DNA of 64,000 nucleotides from Pseudomonas marginalis (GTDB lineage: Bacteria; Pseudomonadota; Gammaproteobacteria; Pseudomonadales; Pseudomonadaceae), in the NCBI RefSeq assembly GCF_900105325.1, contig NZ_FNSU01000003.1, forward strand, positions 2,604,001 to 2,668,000. The letters run 5' to 3'. A program made the position numbers and the translations under genes. Below the pieces are notes generated by a model that had not been told where the DNA came from, searched no databases, and worked only from the letters and a program-made list of their open reading frames with translations. Shown here in pieces: positions 43,319-51,253 of this stretch (its first letter is position 1; every line of letters begins with the position of its first letter).

Positions 43319-43996
43319 ATGAAAAGTCGTTTGATCATCAGAAAGTCAGCCTGTGAGCTGGGCATCAATAATGCGTGCGCCGCCGTGATCGAAGACATCA
43401 CCGTGTCGGATGACCAGAGCTTCGTCGGGGTACTGCAAAGTAACCTGAACCACGTGGCCTCGCGCCTTAACGAGCTGGACTCGAACGTCGTGTACGAAGG
43501 GTTTGCCAAACAGCTCAAGAAACTCGGCTACGAAAATACCGTGAGTGCCAACGAAAAGCTGCTGCGCCGCTTCATCGCCAAAGGCGTGTACCCTATCAAC
43601 AACATCGTCGACGCCTATAACGCAGTCGCGATCCGACATGGGGTCAGCATCGGCGTGCACACCTATCATCAGAAGGATGACATCTATGTGATGCGTTCGG
43701 AAAAGCCGAGGGTGCTACGCCCCCTGTTCGCCAAGAAGGCCATCACGATTCCCGTCGGCGATATCGTCTATACCTGCGGTGATGTGCCGTTGGCGAGCAT
43801 CGGCAAGGTGGATGCCGATGCCCATGACTTCCGGCTGACGAAAGACTCGTCGAGGTTGTTGGTGGTGATCCTGGGGCACGACGACACATCGTTCCAGTTC
43901 AACCAGGCGGTCATCGAAGAACTCGTGGACACCCTGCGCCAGAAAATGCCGAACCTGAGCCATCATTTTCTTGAAACCGTGCGCGACCACGCCTGA
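43319..43996 (+). CDS. Solo B3/4 domain protein (PheRS-beta editing-type fold)
   Basis: 225 residues; the ATG lies four bases after the ATP-grasp stop. From about residue 40 it matches the B3/4 domain of the phenylalanyl-tRNA synthetase beta subunit: LLRRFIAKGVYPINNIVDAYNAVAIR-type helix, SIGVHTYH, PVGDIVYTCGDVPLAS and a DAHDFRLTKDSSRLLVVILG strand pair. In PheRS this domain hydrolyses Tyr-tRNA(Phe); free-standing relatives (COG3382) are thought to deacylate mischarged tRNA or bind amino-acid-like ligands. Being the last gene of a pathway that seems to make an unusual amino acid, it may protect the producer by clearing tRNA charged with that compound. This function is inferred. Confidence 0.82.
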   Translation: MKSRLIIRKSACELGINNACAAVIEDITVSDDQSFVGVLQSNLNHVASRLNELDSNVVYEGFAKQLKKLGYENTVSANEKLLRRFIAKGVYPINNIVDAYNAVAIRHGVSIGVHTYHQKDDIYVMRSEKPRVLRPLFAKKAITIPVGDIVYTCGDVPLASIGKVDADAHDFRLTKDSSRLLVVILGHDDTSFQFNQAVIEELVDTLRQKMPNLSHHFLETVRDHA

Positions 43997-44024
43997 AGCC
44001 AGCACATGAAGGGCTGGCCGGCGC

Positions 44025-44441
44025 CTAGCGCCAGGCCTTCAGCACCGGGTTGACCACCACTTCCTTCACATGCTCGATCTTCAGCAGGCTGTCCTTGAAG
44101 ACCATCAGCTCTTCAAAGCTCCTGTACCGAACGTCGAGCATCATGTCCACGTCGCCAAACAGTGAATAGGCATGCACCACCTGGCTGAACTGCTGGATCT
44201 TCGGAAACACCAGATGGCAGTTGCTGCCATTGAGCGTCAGCATCAAGAACGCCGCTTGCAGGGTCTCATCGCCCTCGGCGACGTTGATGGTGAAGCCCAG
44301 GATGATGCCTTTCTCAATCAGCTTTTGAACACGCGACTCCACTGCGGTTCGAGACTTATGAACTTGCCGCGCCAATTGCGCCAGGCTGACTCGGGAGTCA
44401 TCCTTCAAGGCTGCAATGATCAGTTCATCAATCTTGTCCAC
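44025..44441 (-). CDS. Lrp/AsnC family transcriptional regulator
   Basis: 138 residues from the GTG at 44441 (family start VDKIDELIIAALKDDSRVSL). A frame from ATG 44483 adds 14 residues and is possible. The N-terminal helix-turn-helix (LAQLARQVHKSRTAVESRVQKLIEKGII) is followed by the effector-binding RAM domain (AFLMLTLNGSN to VNPVLKAWR). Proteins of this family sense amino acids and bind short palindromes. It is convergent with the SznF-like operon, 28 bp away, and lies downstream of the EamA gene on the same strand. The Lrp-like box at 39086 is its best candidate target. Confidence 0.88.
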   Translation of the reverse strand: MDKIDELIIAALKDDSRVSLAQLARQVHKSRTAVESRVQKLIEKGIILGFTINVAEGDETLQAAFLMLTLNGSNCHLVFPKIQQFSQVVHAYSLFGDVDMMLDVRYRSFEELMVFKDSLLKIEHVKEVVVNPVLKAWR

Positions 44442-44509
44442 TCTGCCGCCCCCACACCGTTCTTTTCGATAGCAGACTTTCATTGCCGCTCACGCTTGCC
44501 TTCGACCGA

Positions 44510-45385
44510 TCACGTCGCAGACTGTACGCCAGGCGCGGGCTTTACGCCCAATCGACTTATCCACACCGCCCCCAGGATCACCAGGCCACCCAAGGCCAGG
44601 CGACCCAGCGGCTCGTGCTGGTTCCAGATCAGCAGGTTCAGCAACAATCCTACCGGCACATGCAGGTTGTTCATCACCGCCAGGGTTCCGCCATGCACCA
44701 GGCAGGCGCCTTTGTTCCACCAATAAATGCCAAGGGCAGTGCTGACCAGCCCGAGGAACAGCAAGACACCCCATTGCAGCGGCGCTTGCGGCAGGAAATC
44801 GGCCTTACCGAACAACAGGAACGCCGGCAACACCACCAGCAACGCACCGAGGTAGAAATAACCGAAACGCCGGTAGTGCGGCAGGTCACTCGGGTAGCGT
44901 GCCACCAGGTGCTTGTACATCACTTGCCCGGCGGCGTAGGTGAAGTTAGCCAGTTGCAGCAGCAGGAAGCCCATCAGGAAGTGCGGGGTGATCTGGTCGA
45001 AGCGAATCACCGCCGCCCCCGCCACTGCCACCAGGGCAGCAACCAGTGCCCACGGGTTGAAGCGCCGGTTGAGCGCATCCTCGATCAGGGTCACGTGTAA
45101 CGGCGTGAGAATGGTGAACAGCAGCACCTCCGGCACCGTGAGCACACGAAAGCTCAGGTACAGGCACACATAGGTCACGCCAAACTGCAGCGCGCCGATC
45201 ACCAGCAGGCCGCGCATAAAGGCAGGTTCGACCGAGCGCCAGCGGGTCAGCGGGATAAAGACCAGCCCAGCCAGCACGACACGCACCAGCACCGCGAAGT
45301 AGCTGTCGACGTGACCGGCGAGGTATTCGCCGATCAAGCTGAAGGAAAATGCCTGAATCAGGGTGACAACCAGTAGATAGCCCAT
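44510..45385 (-). CDS. EamA/DMT family amino-acid or carboxylate exporter
   Basis: 291 residues with ten predicted membrane helices in two EamA repeats; it starts MGYLLVVTLIQAFSFSLIGE. The central segment (LLQLANFTYAAGQVMYKHLV) and LGIYWWNKGACLVHGGTLAV fit the YedA/RhaT-like carboxylate/amino acid/amine transporter subfamily. The Lrp gene follows on the same strand after 68 bp, so the pair could be an exporter-regulator unit. Its closeness to the biosynthetic operon suggests that it exports the product or a related amino acid, but YedA-like genes also occur alone. Confidence 0.82.
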   Translation of the reverse strand: MGYLLVVTLIQAFSFSLIGEYLAGHVDSYFAVLVRVVLAGLVFIPLTRWRSVEPAFMRGLLVIGALQFGVTYVCLYLSFRVLTVPEVLLFTILTPLHVTLIEDALNRRFNPWALVAALVAVAGAAVIRFDQITPHFLMGFLLLQLANFTYAAGQVMYKHLVARYPSDLPHYRRFGYFYLGALLVVLPAFLLFGKADFLPQAPLQWGVLLFLGLVSTALGIYWWNKGACLVHGGTLAVMNNLHVPVGLLLNLLIWNQHEPLGRLALGGLVILGAVWISRLGVKPAPGVQSAT

Positions 45386-45447
45386 GTGCGCCTCGCATCG
45401 AATGGGCGGGACATTAAAGGTTTTCGGCGATTGAAGAAACTCGGGGC

Positions 45448-45482
45448 AAAAAAAACCCGACCTCGCTAAAGCGGCAGTCGGG
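45448..45482 (-). terminator. Rho-independent terminator downstream of azoR
   Basis: Read on the minus strand: CCCGAC / GTCGGG arms with an inner CGC / GCG pair, then a run of eight T. It lies about 115 bases after the azoR stop and is oriented to end azoR transcripts. Confidence 0.85.
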
Positions 45483-45596
45483 CAGGAGCACTCAGGAGCA
45501 ACAAGTGCAAAGGGAGGTTCGTACGCGTACTTGAAGGGTTGGCGTGGAGCGATATAAACACCGCGCGATTATCTGACGATTAAAGGATCAACCACC

Positions 45597-46199
45597 TCAT
45601 GCCACGAGCTGTACCAGCTGGGCCTTGGCGTGGTTGATGCCCTTTTCCTGGAAGTCCCCGCTCAGGTTCACCCCTTCGGCGTGAATGAAAGTGACATCGT
45701 GGATGCCGATAAAGGCCATGACCTGGCGCAGGTACGGTTCCTGGTGATCGGAACTGGCGCCGGTGTGGATGCCACCCCGCGCGGTCAACACAATGGCACG
45801 CTTGCCGGTCAACAAACCTTGCGGCCCGGTGGGGGTGTACTTGAAGGTCACACCCGCCCGCAACACGTGATCCAGCCAGGCCTTGAGGGTGCTGGGGATG
45901 GCGAAGTTGTACATCGGTGCGGCCATCACCAGCACGTCGGCGGCCAGCAGTTCGTCGGTCAACTCGTTGGAGCGGTCGAGGGAAGCCTGTTCGTTACCGT
46001 TGCGCTGATCCGCCGGTTTCATCCAGCCGCCGAGCAGGTTGGCGTCCAGGTGCGGAACCGGGTTGAGCGCCACGTCACGTACCGTGATCCGGTCCATCGG
46101 GTGGGCGGCCTGCCATTGGCTGATGAACTGCTGGGTCAGTTGGCGGGAGATCGAATCCTGCTGGCGGGCGCTGCTTTCGATGATCAGAACATTGGACAT
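45597..46199 (-). CDS. azoR: FMN-dependent NAD(P)H azoreductase / quinone reductase
   Basis: 200 residues, flavodoxin-like fold. AzoR reduces azo compounds and quinones by two-electron transfers with FMN. The N-terminal phosphate loop for FMN is IIESSARQQDSISRQL, MAAPMYNFAIPSTLKAW is the central FMN motif, and LTARGGIHTG closes the flavin site. Gene order (azoR, small exported protein, LysR, hydrolase, ppiA, ABC) matches P. aeruginosa around PA3223 (azoR3). A TATAAATTTGTTTATA palindrome lies 100 bases upstream. Confidence 0.93.
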   Translation of the reverse strand: MSNVLIIESSARQQDSISRQLTQQFISQWQAAHPMDRITVRDVALNPVPHLDANLLGGWMKPADQRNGNEQASLDRSNELTDELLAADVLVMAAPMYNFAIPSTLKAWLDHVLRAGVTFKYTPTGPQGLLTGKRAIVLTARGGIHTGASSDHQEPYLRQVMAFIGIHDVTFIHAEGVNLSGDFQEKGINHAKAQLVQLVA

Positions 46200-46298
46200 G
46201 GCTTCGTAGGCTCCATCTGTAATTGCTGTAAGTCGATGGAGTGGAGATTAGACAGAGCCAATTCGATAAAAAAGCGCAAAAAACTGCTATAACCCATC

Positions 46299-46314
46299 TA
46301 TAAATTTGTTTATA
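46299..46314. promoter_or_regulatory. AT-rich palindrome upstream of azoR
   Basis: TATAAATTTGTTTATA: perfect 6-bp arms around TTTG, between the convergently ending small gene and azoR, about 100 bases before the azoR ATG. It looks like a dimeric regulator site (for example LysR or MarR type), but the regulator is not identified. Confidence 0.45.
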
Positions 46315-46350
46315 AGCGGAGTATCCCGATGGGCATGCTCCGCTGCTGTG

Positions 46351-46665
46351 TTATTTCGGCGCGCAGGCCAACGCGATACGCATCTTGATAATGGCGCGGT
46401 TGAACTTGACCGTGGTGTTGGTGCTTTTCCCCGCCGGCACCGTAACCGTGCGACGACGCGGCGATTCCGGGCCGTTGGTGAACGTTACCGAACACACGGC
46501 GTCCTGGGTGCCGTAGTTATTCAGCTGGATCGAGCTGATATCGCCGTCCACGTCGGAGGCGGTGTAATCGATGCTCACGCCGTCGATCTTTTTCGTCACG
46601 TCGATGGGGTAGGCAAACGCGCTCATCGGCAGCAGCGTCAGCAACACACAACAGAATTTTCTCAT
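46351..46665 (-). CDS. Small exported hypothetical protein (104 aa)
   Basis: 104 residues from the ATG at 46665, which gives a signal peptide (MRKFCCVLLTLLPMSAFA). The mature part starts YPIDVTKKIDGVSIDYTASD and appears all-beta, with two Cys (in AVCSVTF and ALACAPK) that may form a disulfide. I know no function. The equivalent gene lies between azoR3 and the LysR gene in P. aeruginosa. It is divergent from the LysR gene at 46715, only 49 bp apart. Confidence 0.75.
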   Translation of the reverse strand: MRKFCCVLLTLLPMSAFAYPIDVTKKIDGVSIDYTASDVDGDISSIQLNNYGTQDAVCSVTFTNGPESPRRRTVTVPAGKSTNTTVKFNRAIIKMRIALACAPK

Positions 46666-46714
46666 TCGGCAGTCTCCAATAGGGACCGCCAGCTTAGGAC
46701 AAGAGGAACACATC

Positions 46715-47638
46715 TTGAAAGCGCCCCGCGTTACCCTCGATCAATGGCGCACGCTGCAAGCCGTCGTCGACCACGGCGGCTTCGCCCAGGCAGCGGAAGC
46801 GCTGCACCGTTCGCAGTCCTCGGTGAGCTACACCGTGGCCCGTATGCAAGACCAACTCGGCGTGCCGCTGCTGCGCATCGACGGGCGCAAGGCGGTACTC
46901 ACCGACGCCGGTGAAGTGCTGCTGCGCCGCTCCCGGCAACTGGTGAAAAACGCCAGCCAGCTGGAAGACCTCGCCCACCATATGGAACAGGGCTGGGAAG
47001 CCGAAGTGCGGCTGGTCGTCGATGCGGCCTACCCCAACGCGCGCCTGGTACGCGCACTCACCGCGTTCATGCCGCAGAGCCGTGGTTGCCGGGTGCGTTT
47101 GCGTGAAGAGGTGCTGTCCGGCGTCGAAGAGCTGTTGATGGAAGGCGTGGCCGACCTGGCGATTTGCGGCTTCAGCATCCCCGGCTACCTGGGCACCGAA
47201 ATGAGCGACGTGGAGTTCGTCGCCGTGGCCCACCCCGAGCACGCCTTGCACCGCATGAACCGCGAACTGAGCTTCCAGGACCTGGAAAGCCAGATGCAGG
47301 TGGTGATCCGCGACTCCGGCCGCCAGCAACCCCGGGATGTAGGCTGGCTCGGCGCCGAACAACGCTGGACCGTCGGCAGCCTGGCCACCGCCGCCGCGTT
47401 TGTCGGCAGCGGCCTGGGTTTTGCCTGGCTGCCACGGCACATGATCGAGCGTGAACTCGCCGAAGGCGTGCTCAAGCAGCTACCCTTGGAACAGGGCGGC
47501 AGCCGCCACCCCACGTTCTACCTGTATTCAAACAAGGACAAACCCTTGGGGCCGGCGACGCAGATCCTCGTGGAGCTGCTGCGCACCTTTGACACCGCCC
47601 CCCTGGACGCGCCTTTCGCCGCCCCCCGGCAAGCCTGA
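46715..47638 (+). CDS. LysR-type transcriptional regulator (PA3225-like)
   Basis: 307 residues with a TTG start at 46715 and AGAGGA seven to eight bases upstream. The N-terminal HTH (TLDQWRTLQAVVDHGGFAQA, then RSQSSVSYTVARMQDQLG) and a type-2 periplasmic-binding-like effector domain are intact. In P. aeruginosa the positional equivalent PA3225 has been reported to repress antibiotic-resistance functions. Neighbours suggest control of the divergent small exported protein or the azoR region. The ligand is unknown. Confidence 0.85.
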   Translation: MKAPRVTLDQWRTLQAVVDHGGFAQAAEALHRSQSSVSYTVARMQDQLGVPLLRIDGRKAVLTDAGEVLLRRSRQLVKNASQLEDLAHHMEQGWEAEVRLVVDAAYPNARLVRALTAFMPQSRGCRVRLREEVLSGVEELLMEGVADLAICGFSIPGYLGTEMSDVEFVAVAHPEHALHRMNRELSFQDLESQMQVVIRDSGRQQPRDVGWLGAEQRWTVGSLATAAAFVGSGLGFAWLPRHMIERELAEGVLKQLPLEQGGSRHPTFYLYSNKDKPLGPATQILVELLRTFDTAPLDAPFAAPRQA

Positions 47639-47652
47639 AACGGAGTTCATGC

Positions 47653-48456
47653 ATGGCCTGGTTCGACCATGAAGGCTGCAGCCTGCACTATGAGGAGTAC
47701 GGCCACGGCACGCCGCTGATCCTGATCCACGGCCTGGGCTCCAGCAGCCAGGATTGGGAACTGCAGGTGCCAGCGCTGGGCCGCCACTACCGCCTGATTG
47801 TGGTGGATGTGCGCGGCCATGGGCGCTCGGACAAGCCTCGGGAGCGCTATAGCATCGAAGGGTTCACCTACGACCTGGTCGCCCTGATCGAGCACCTGGA
47901 TCTGCCGCCCACCCATGTGGTGGGTTTGTCCATGGGCGGCATGATCGCCTTCCAACTGGCGGTGGACGAACCCGGCCGGGTCAAGAGCCTGTGCATCGTC
48001 AACAGCGCGCCACAGGTCAAGGTACGCAGTGCCCAGGAGTACTGGTGGTGGGCCAGGCGCTGGACGCTCGCCCGTGTGCTCAGCCTCGCCACCATCGGCA
48101 AGGCACTCGGCGACCGGCTGTTCCCAAAACCGGCACAGGCCGACCTGCGCCGCAAGATGGCCGAACGCTGGGCAAAAAACGACAAACGTGCTTATCTCGC
48201 CAGCTTCGATGCGATTGTGGGCTGGGGCGTACAGGAACGACTTTCGAGGATTACCTGTCCAACCCTGGTCATCAGCGCCGACCACGACTACACCCCCGTG
48301 GCCCAGAAAGAAAACTATGTAAAACTGCTGCCCGATGCGCGACTGGTGGTGATCGAGGATTCCCGCCATGCCACGCCCTTGGACCAACCCGAAGTCTTTA
48401 ATACCACCCTGCTCGATTTTCTAGAGACAGTCGAAACCACTACCCAGGATCACTGA
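47653..48456 (+). CDS. Alpha/beta hydrolase
   Basis: 267 residues. The catalytic triad is visible: nucleophile Ser in GLSMGGMIAFQ (about residue 96), Asp in ISADHDYTPVAQKE and His in EDSRHATPLDQPEVFN. HGLGSSSQDWELQV supplies the oxyanion hole. It resembles 3-oxoadipate enol-lactonase and esterase relatives, but no aromatic-degradation genes are near, so the substrate is open. It lies 14 bp after the LysR gene and 3 bp before ppiA, so it is probably co-transcribed with both. Confidence 0.87.
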   Translation: MAWFDHEGCSLHYEEYGHGTPLILIHGLGSSSQDWELQVPALGRHYRLIVVDVRGHGRSDKPRERYSIEGFTYDLVALIEHLDLPPTHVVGLSMGGMIAFQLAVDEPGRVKSLCIVNSAPQVKVRSAQEYWWWARRWTLARVLSLATIGKALGDRLFPKPAQADLRRKMAERWAKNDKRAYLASFDAIVGWGVQERLSRITCPTLVISADHDYTPVAQKENYVKLLPDARLVVIEDSRHATPLDQPEVFNTTLLDFLETVETTTQDH

Positions 48457-48459
48457 CCC

Positions 48460-49023
48460 ATGCTGAAAAAAATCGCCTTTTTTGCCGGTTCCGTTCTGTT
48501 CGCTGCCAACCTGATGGCCGCCGAGCCTTCCAAGGCGCCACACGTATTGATCTCCACCACCAACGGCGACATTGAAATCGAACTGGACCCGGTCAAGGCG
48601 CCGATCAGTACCAAGAATTTCCTCGCCTATGTCGACAAAGGCTTCTACACCAACACGATCTTCCACCGCGTGATCCCGGGCTTCATGGTCCAGGGTGGCG
48701 GGTTCACCCAGCAGATGTCGCAAAAGCCGACCGAAGCGCCGATCAAGAACGAAGCCAGCAATGGCCTGCATAACGTGCGTGGCACGCTGTCGATGGCCCG
48801 CACCTCGAACCCGGATTCGGCCACCAGCCAGTTCTTCATCAACGTGGCTGACAACGCCTTCCTCGACCCGGGTCGCGATGCCGGTTATGCGGTGTTCGCC
48901 AAAGTGGTCAAGGGCATGGATGTGGTCGATATCATCGTCAACTCCCAGACCACCACCAAGCAAGGCATGCAGAACGTGCCAATCGATCCTGTCCTGATCA
49001 AGTCGGCCAAGCGCATCGACTGA
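48460..49023 (+). CDS. ppiA: Periplasmic peptidyl-prolyl cis-trans isomerase A
   Basis: 187 residues. The signal peptide MLKKIAFFAGSVLFAANLMA is followed by a cyclophilin domain: FHRVIPGFMVQGGGF carries the catalytic Arg and Phe residues, ARTSNPDSATSQFFIN is the second half of the active site, and FLDPG replaces the Trp of eukaryotic cyclophilins, as usual in bacteria. It speeds proline isomerisation of exported proteins. It starts 3 bp after the hydrolase gene. Confidence 0.95.
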   Translation: MLKKIAFFAGSVLFAANLMAAEPSKAPHVLISTTNGDIEIELDPVKAPISTKNFLAYVDKGFYTNTIFHRVIPGFMVQGGGFTQQMSQKPTEAPIKNEASNGLHNVRGTLSMARTSNPDSATSQFFINVADNAFLDPGRDAGYAVFAKVVKGMDVVDIIVNSQTTTKQGMQNVPIDPVLIKSAKRID

Positions 49024-49080
49024 AGTCTGCAGGAAACTCCGCGCACGGCCCACAAGGCCGCGCGCGCATTTGAAAGGAGA

Positions 49081-49095
49081 GCCCGCCAGGCGGGC
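49081..49095 (+). promoter_or_regulatory. Hairpin between ribosome site and start codon of the ABC exporter gene
   Basis: GCCCGCC-A-GGCGGGC forms a tight 7-bp stem exactly between AAGGAGA (49074-49080) and a ten-base spacer before the ATG at 49106. Unfolded, the ribosome site would be 25 bases from the ATG; folded, it is brought to normal distance. Confidence 0.45.
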
Positions 49096-49105
49096 GTCAA
49101 CCCTA

Positions 49106-50938
49106 ATGCTCTATCGTCGTTTTGAACAACTGATCGATATTTTCCGCGACGCTCCCAGCGCCGCCCCTCCCGACAAAGTCCTGCCCTTCTACCTCTACTA
49201 CCTGCGCCAGGTGTGGCCCTGTTTTGCCGCACTGCTGGTGGTGGGCCTGGTCGGTGCGCTGATCGAAGTCGCGCTGTTCAGCTACCTGAGCCGTATCATC
49301 GACCTGGCCCAGGGCACACCGCCCGCCGACTTCTTCCAGATCCACAGCACCGAGCTGATCTGGATGGCCGTGGTCGCCCTGCTGCTGCGCCCGATTTTCA
49401 ATGGCCTGCACGACTTGCTGGTGCACCAGACCATCAACCCCGGCATGACCAGCCTGATCCGCTGGCAGAACCACAGCTATGTGCTCAAGCAGAGCCTGAA
49501 TTTCTTCCAGAACGATTTCGCCGGGCGCATTGCCCAGCGCATCATGCAAACCGGCAACTCCTTGCGTGACTCTGCGGTGGCAACAGCGGAAGCCATCTGG
49601 CACGTGTCGATCTACGCCATCACCTCCCTGGTGCTGTTTGCCGAGGCCGACTGGCGACTGATGATTCCGTTGATCACCTGGATCATTTGTTACTGCCTGG
49701 CATTGCGTTACTTCGTACCGCGGGTGAAAGAGCGTTCGGTGATTTCTTCCGAAGCCCGTTCCAAACTCATGGGGCGCATCGTCGACGGCTACACCAACAT
49801 CACCACCTTGAAGCTGTTCGCCCATACCCAGAATGAGCAGGAATACGCCAAGGAAGCGATCATTGAGCAAACCGAAAAAACCCAGCTGGCGGCACGCGTG
49901 CTCACCAGCATGGATGCGGTCATCACCGTCCTCAACGGCCTGCTGATCGTCACCACCACCGGCCTGGCCCTGTGGTTGTGGACCCAGTCGCTGATTTCCG
50001 TGGGCGCCATCGCCCTGGCCACTGGCCTGGTGATTCGCATCGTCAACATGTCCGGCTGGATCATGTGGGTGGTCAACGGCATTTTCGAAAATATCGGCAT
50101 CGTGCAGGACGGCCTCAAGACCATTGCCCAACCCCTGGCCGTGGTCGACCGCGACAACGCCCCGCGCCTGACAGTGCCCCATGGCGAAGTACGCTTCGAG
50201 CAGGTGGATTTCCACTACGGCAAGCAGAGCGGGATCATTGGCGGCTTGAACCTGAACATCCAGGCCGGTGAAAAGATCGGCCTGATCGGCCCGTCCGGCG
50301 CGGGCAAGTCGACCCTGGTCAACCTGCTGCTGCGCCTCTACGACCTGCAAGGCGGGCGGATCCTGATCGACGGCCAGAACATCGCCGAAGTGGCCCAGGA
50401 AACCCTGCGCGAACAGATCGGCATGATCACCCAGGACACCTCGCTGCTGCACCGCTCGATCCGCGACAACCTGCTGTACGGCAAGCCGGACGCCACCGAC
50501 GAACAACTCTGGGCCGCCGTGCACAAGGCGCGTGCCGACGAGTTCATCCCGCTGCTGTCGGACTCGGAAGGCCGTACCGGGCTGGATGCCCACGTCGGCG
50601 AACGCGGGGTGAAACTCTCCGGTGGGCAGCGTCAACGTATCGCTATCGCCCGTGTACTGCTCAAGGATGCGCCGATCCTGATCATGGACGAAGCCACCTC
50701 GGCGCTGGACTCGGAAGTGGAGGCGGCGATCCAGGAGAGCCTGGAGACCCTGATGCAAGGCAAGACGGTGATTGCGATTGCGCACCGGTTGTCGACCATC
50801 GCGCGGATGGACCGCCTGGTGGTGCTGGAGAAAGGCCAGATTGCCGAGACGGGCAGCCATGCCGAACTGCTGGCCCATGGCGGTTTGTATGCACGCTTGT
50901 GGCAGCACCAGACCGGAGGGTTTGTCGGCATCGACTGA
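49106..50938 (+). CDS. ABC exporter, fused permease and ATPase
   Basis: 610 residues. A six-helix exporter-type membrane domain (about 35-330) is followed by an ATPase domain with Walker A GPSGAGKSTLVNL, Q-loop MITQDTSLLH, signature LSGGQRQRIAI, Walker B ILIMDEATSALD and the switch His in AIAHRLS. It acts as a homodimer or heterodimer in the inner membrane; the MsbA/HlyB-like class does not reveal the substrate. I chose the ATG at 49106 because MLYRRFEQLIDIFRDAP is the family start, despite the unusual ribosome-site spacing. It matches the ABC gene after ppiA in P. aeruginosa (PA3228). Confidence 0.92.
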   Translation: MLYRRFEQLIDIFRDAPSAAPPDKVLPFYLYYLRQVWPCFAALLVVGLVGALIEVALFSYLSRIIDLAQGTPPADFFQIHSTELIWMAVVALLLRPIFNGLHDLLVHQTINPGMTSLIRWQNHSYVLKQSLNFFQNDFAGRIAQRIMQTGNSLRDSAVATAEAIWHVSIYAITSLVLFAEADWRLMIPLITWIICYCLALRYFVPRVKERSVISSEARSKLMGRIVDGYTNITTLKLFAHTQNEQEYAKEAIIEQTEKTQLAARVLTSMDAVITVLNGLLIVTTTGLALWLWTQSLISVGAIALATGLVIRIVNMSGWIMWVVNGIFENIGIVQDGLKTIAQPLAVVDRDNAPRLTVPHGEVRFEQVDFHYGKQSGIIGGLNLNIQAGEKIGLIGPSGAGKSTLVNLLLRLYDLQGGRILIDGQNIAEVAQETLREQIGMITQDTSLLHRSIRDNLLYGKPDATDEQLWAAVHKARADEFIPLLSDSEGRTGLDAHVGERGVKLSGGQRQRIAIARVLLKDAPILIMDEATSALDSEVEAAIQESLETLMQGKTVIAIAHRLSTIARMDRLVVLEKGQIAETGSHAELLAHGGLYARLWQHQTGGFVGID

Positions 50939-51253
50939 AGCAAACACCGTTTAAAATAATGTGAGGGGGGCAAGCGTACATCGCCTCCTGTAGGAGCGAG
51001 CTTGCTCGCGAAAAACGTCAACGATAACGCGTGCTTCCTGAATGAACGCGGCGCCTGTGAGTTTTTCGCGAGCAAGCTCGCTCCTACAAAAAGCCTTAAC
51101 TGACTGGCAAGCCCCCTCTCACATTTGGTGGCCTGGATTTGTGTAAAAACCGTGCTGTACTCAGTGCAGTGCCCAGACGGGCGCTGAAGTAAATCTGCAG
51201 GGAGCATCACTGATTTACTGATTGGGTAGAGCGATCTATCAAGGACGTGCTGC
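50939..51253. other. Intergenic region upstream of aqpZ with an inverted REP pair
   Basis: 315 bases without a gene. The REP pair fills 50989-51088. The remaining 165 bases hold the aqpZ promoter and its ribosome site (CAAGGACGTGCTGC before the ATG). Confidence 0.6.
50989..51088. repeat. Inverted REP pair (TGTAGGAGCGAGC type)
   Basis: TGTAGGAGCGAGCTTGCTCG plus CGAAAAACG at one end and TTTTTCGCGAGCAAGCTCGC plus TCCTACA at the other. The arms match those of 27927-28013, while the spacers differ. Confidence 0.88.

Noticed and set aside
49103..50947. A 614-codon minus-strand frame opposite the ABC exporter
   Set aside because: Antisense shadow; the plus strand carries every ABC motif.
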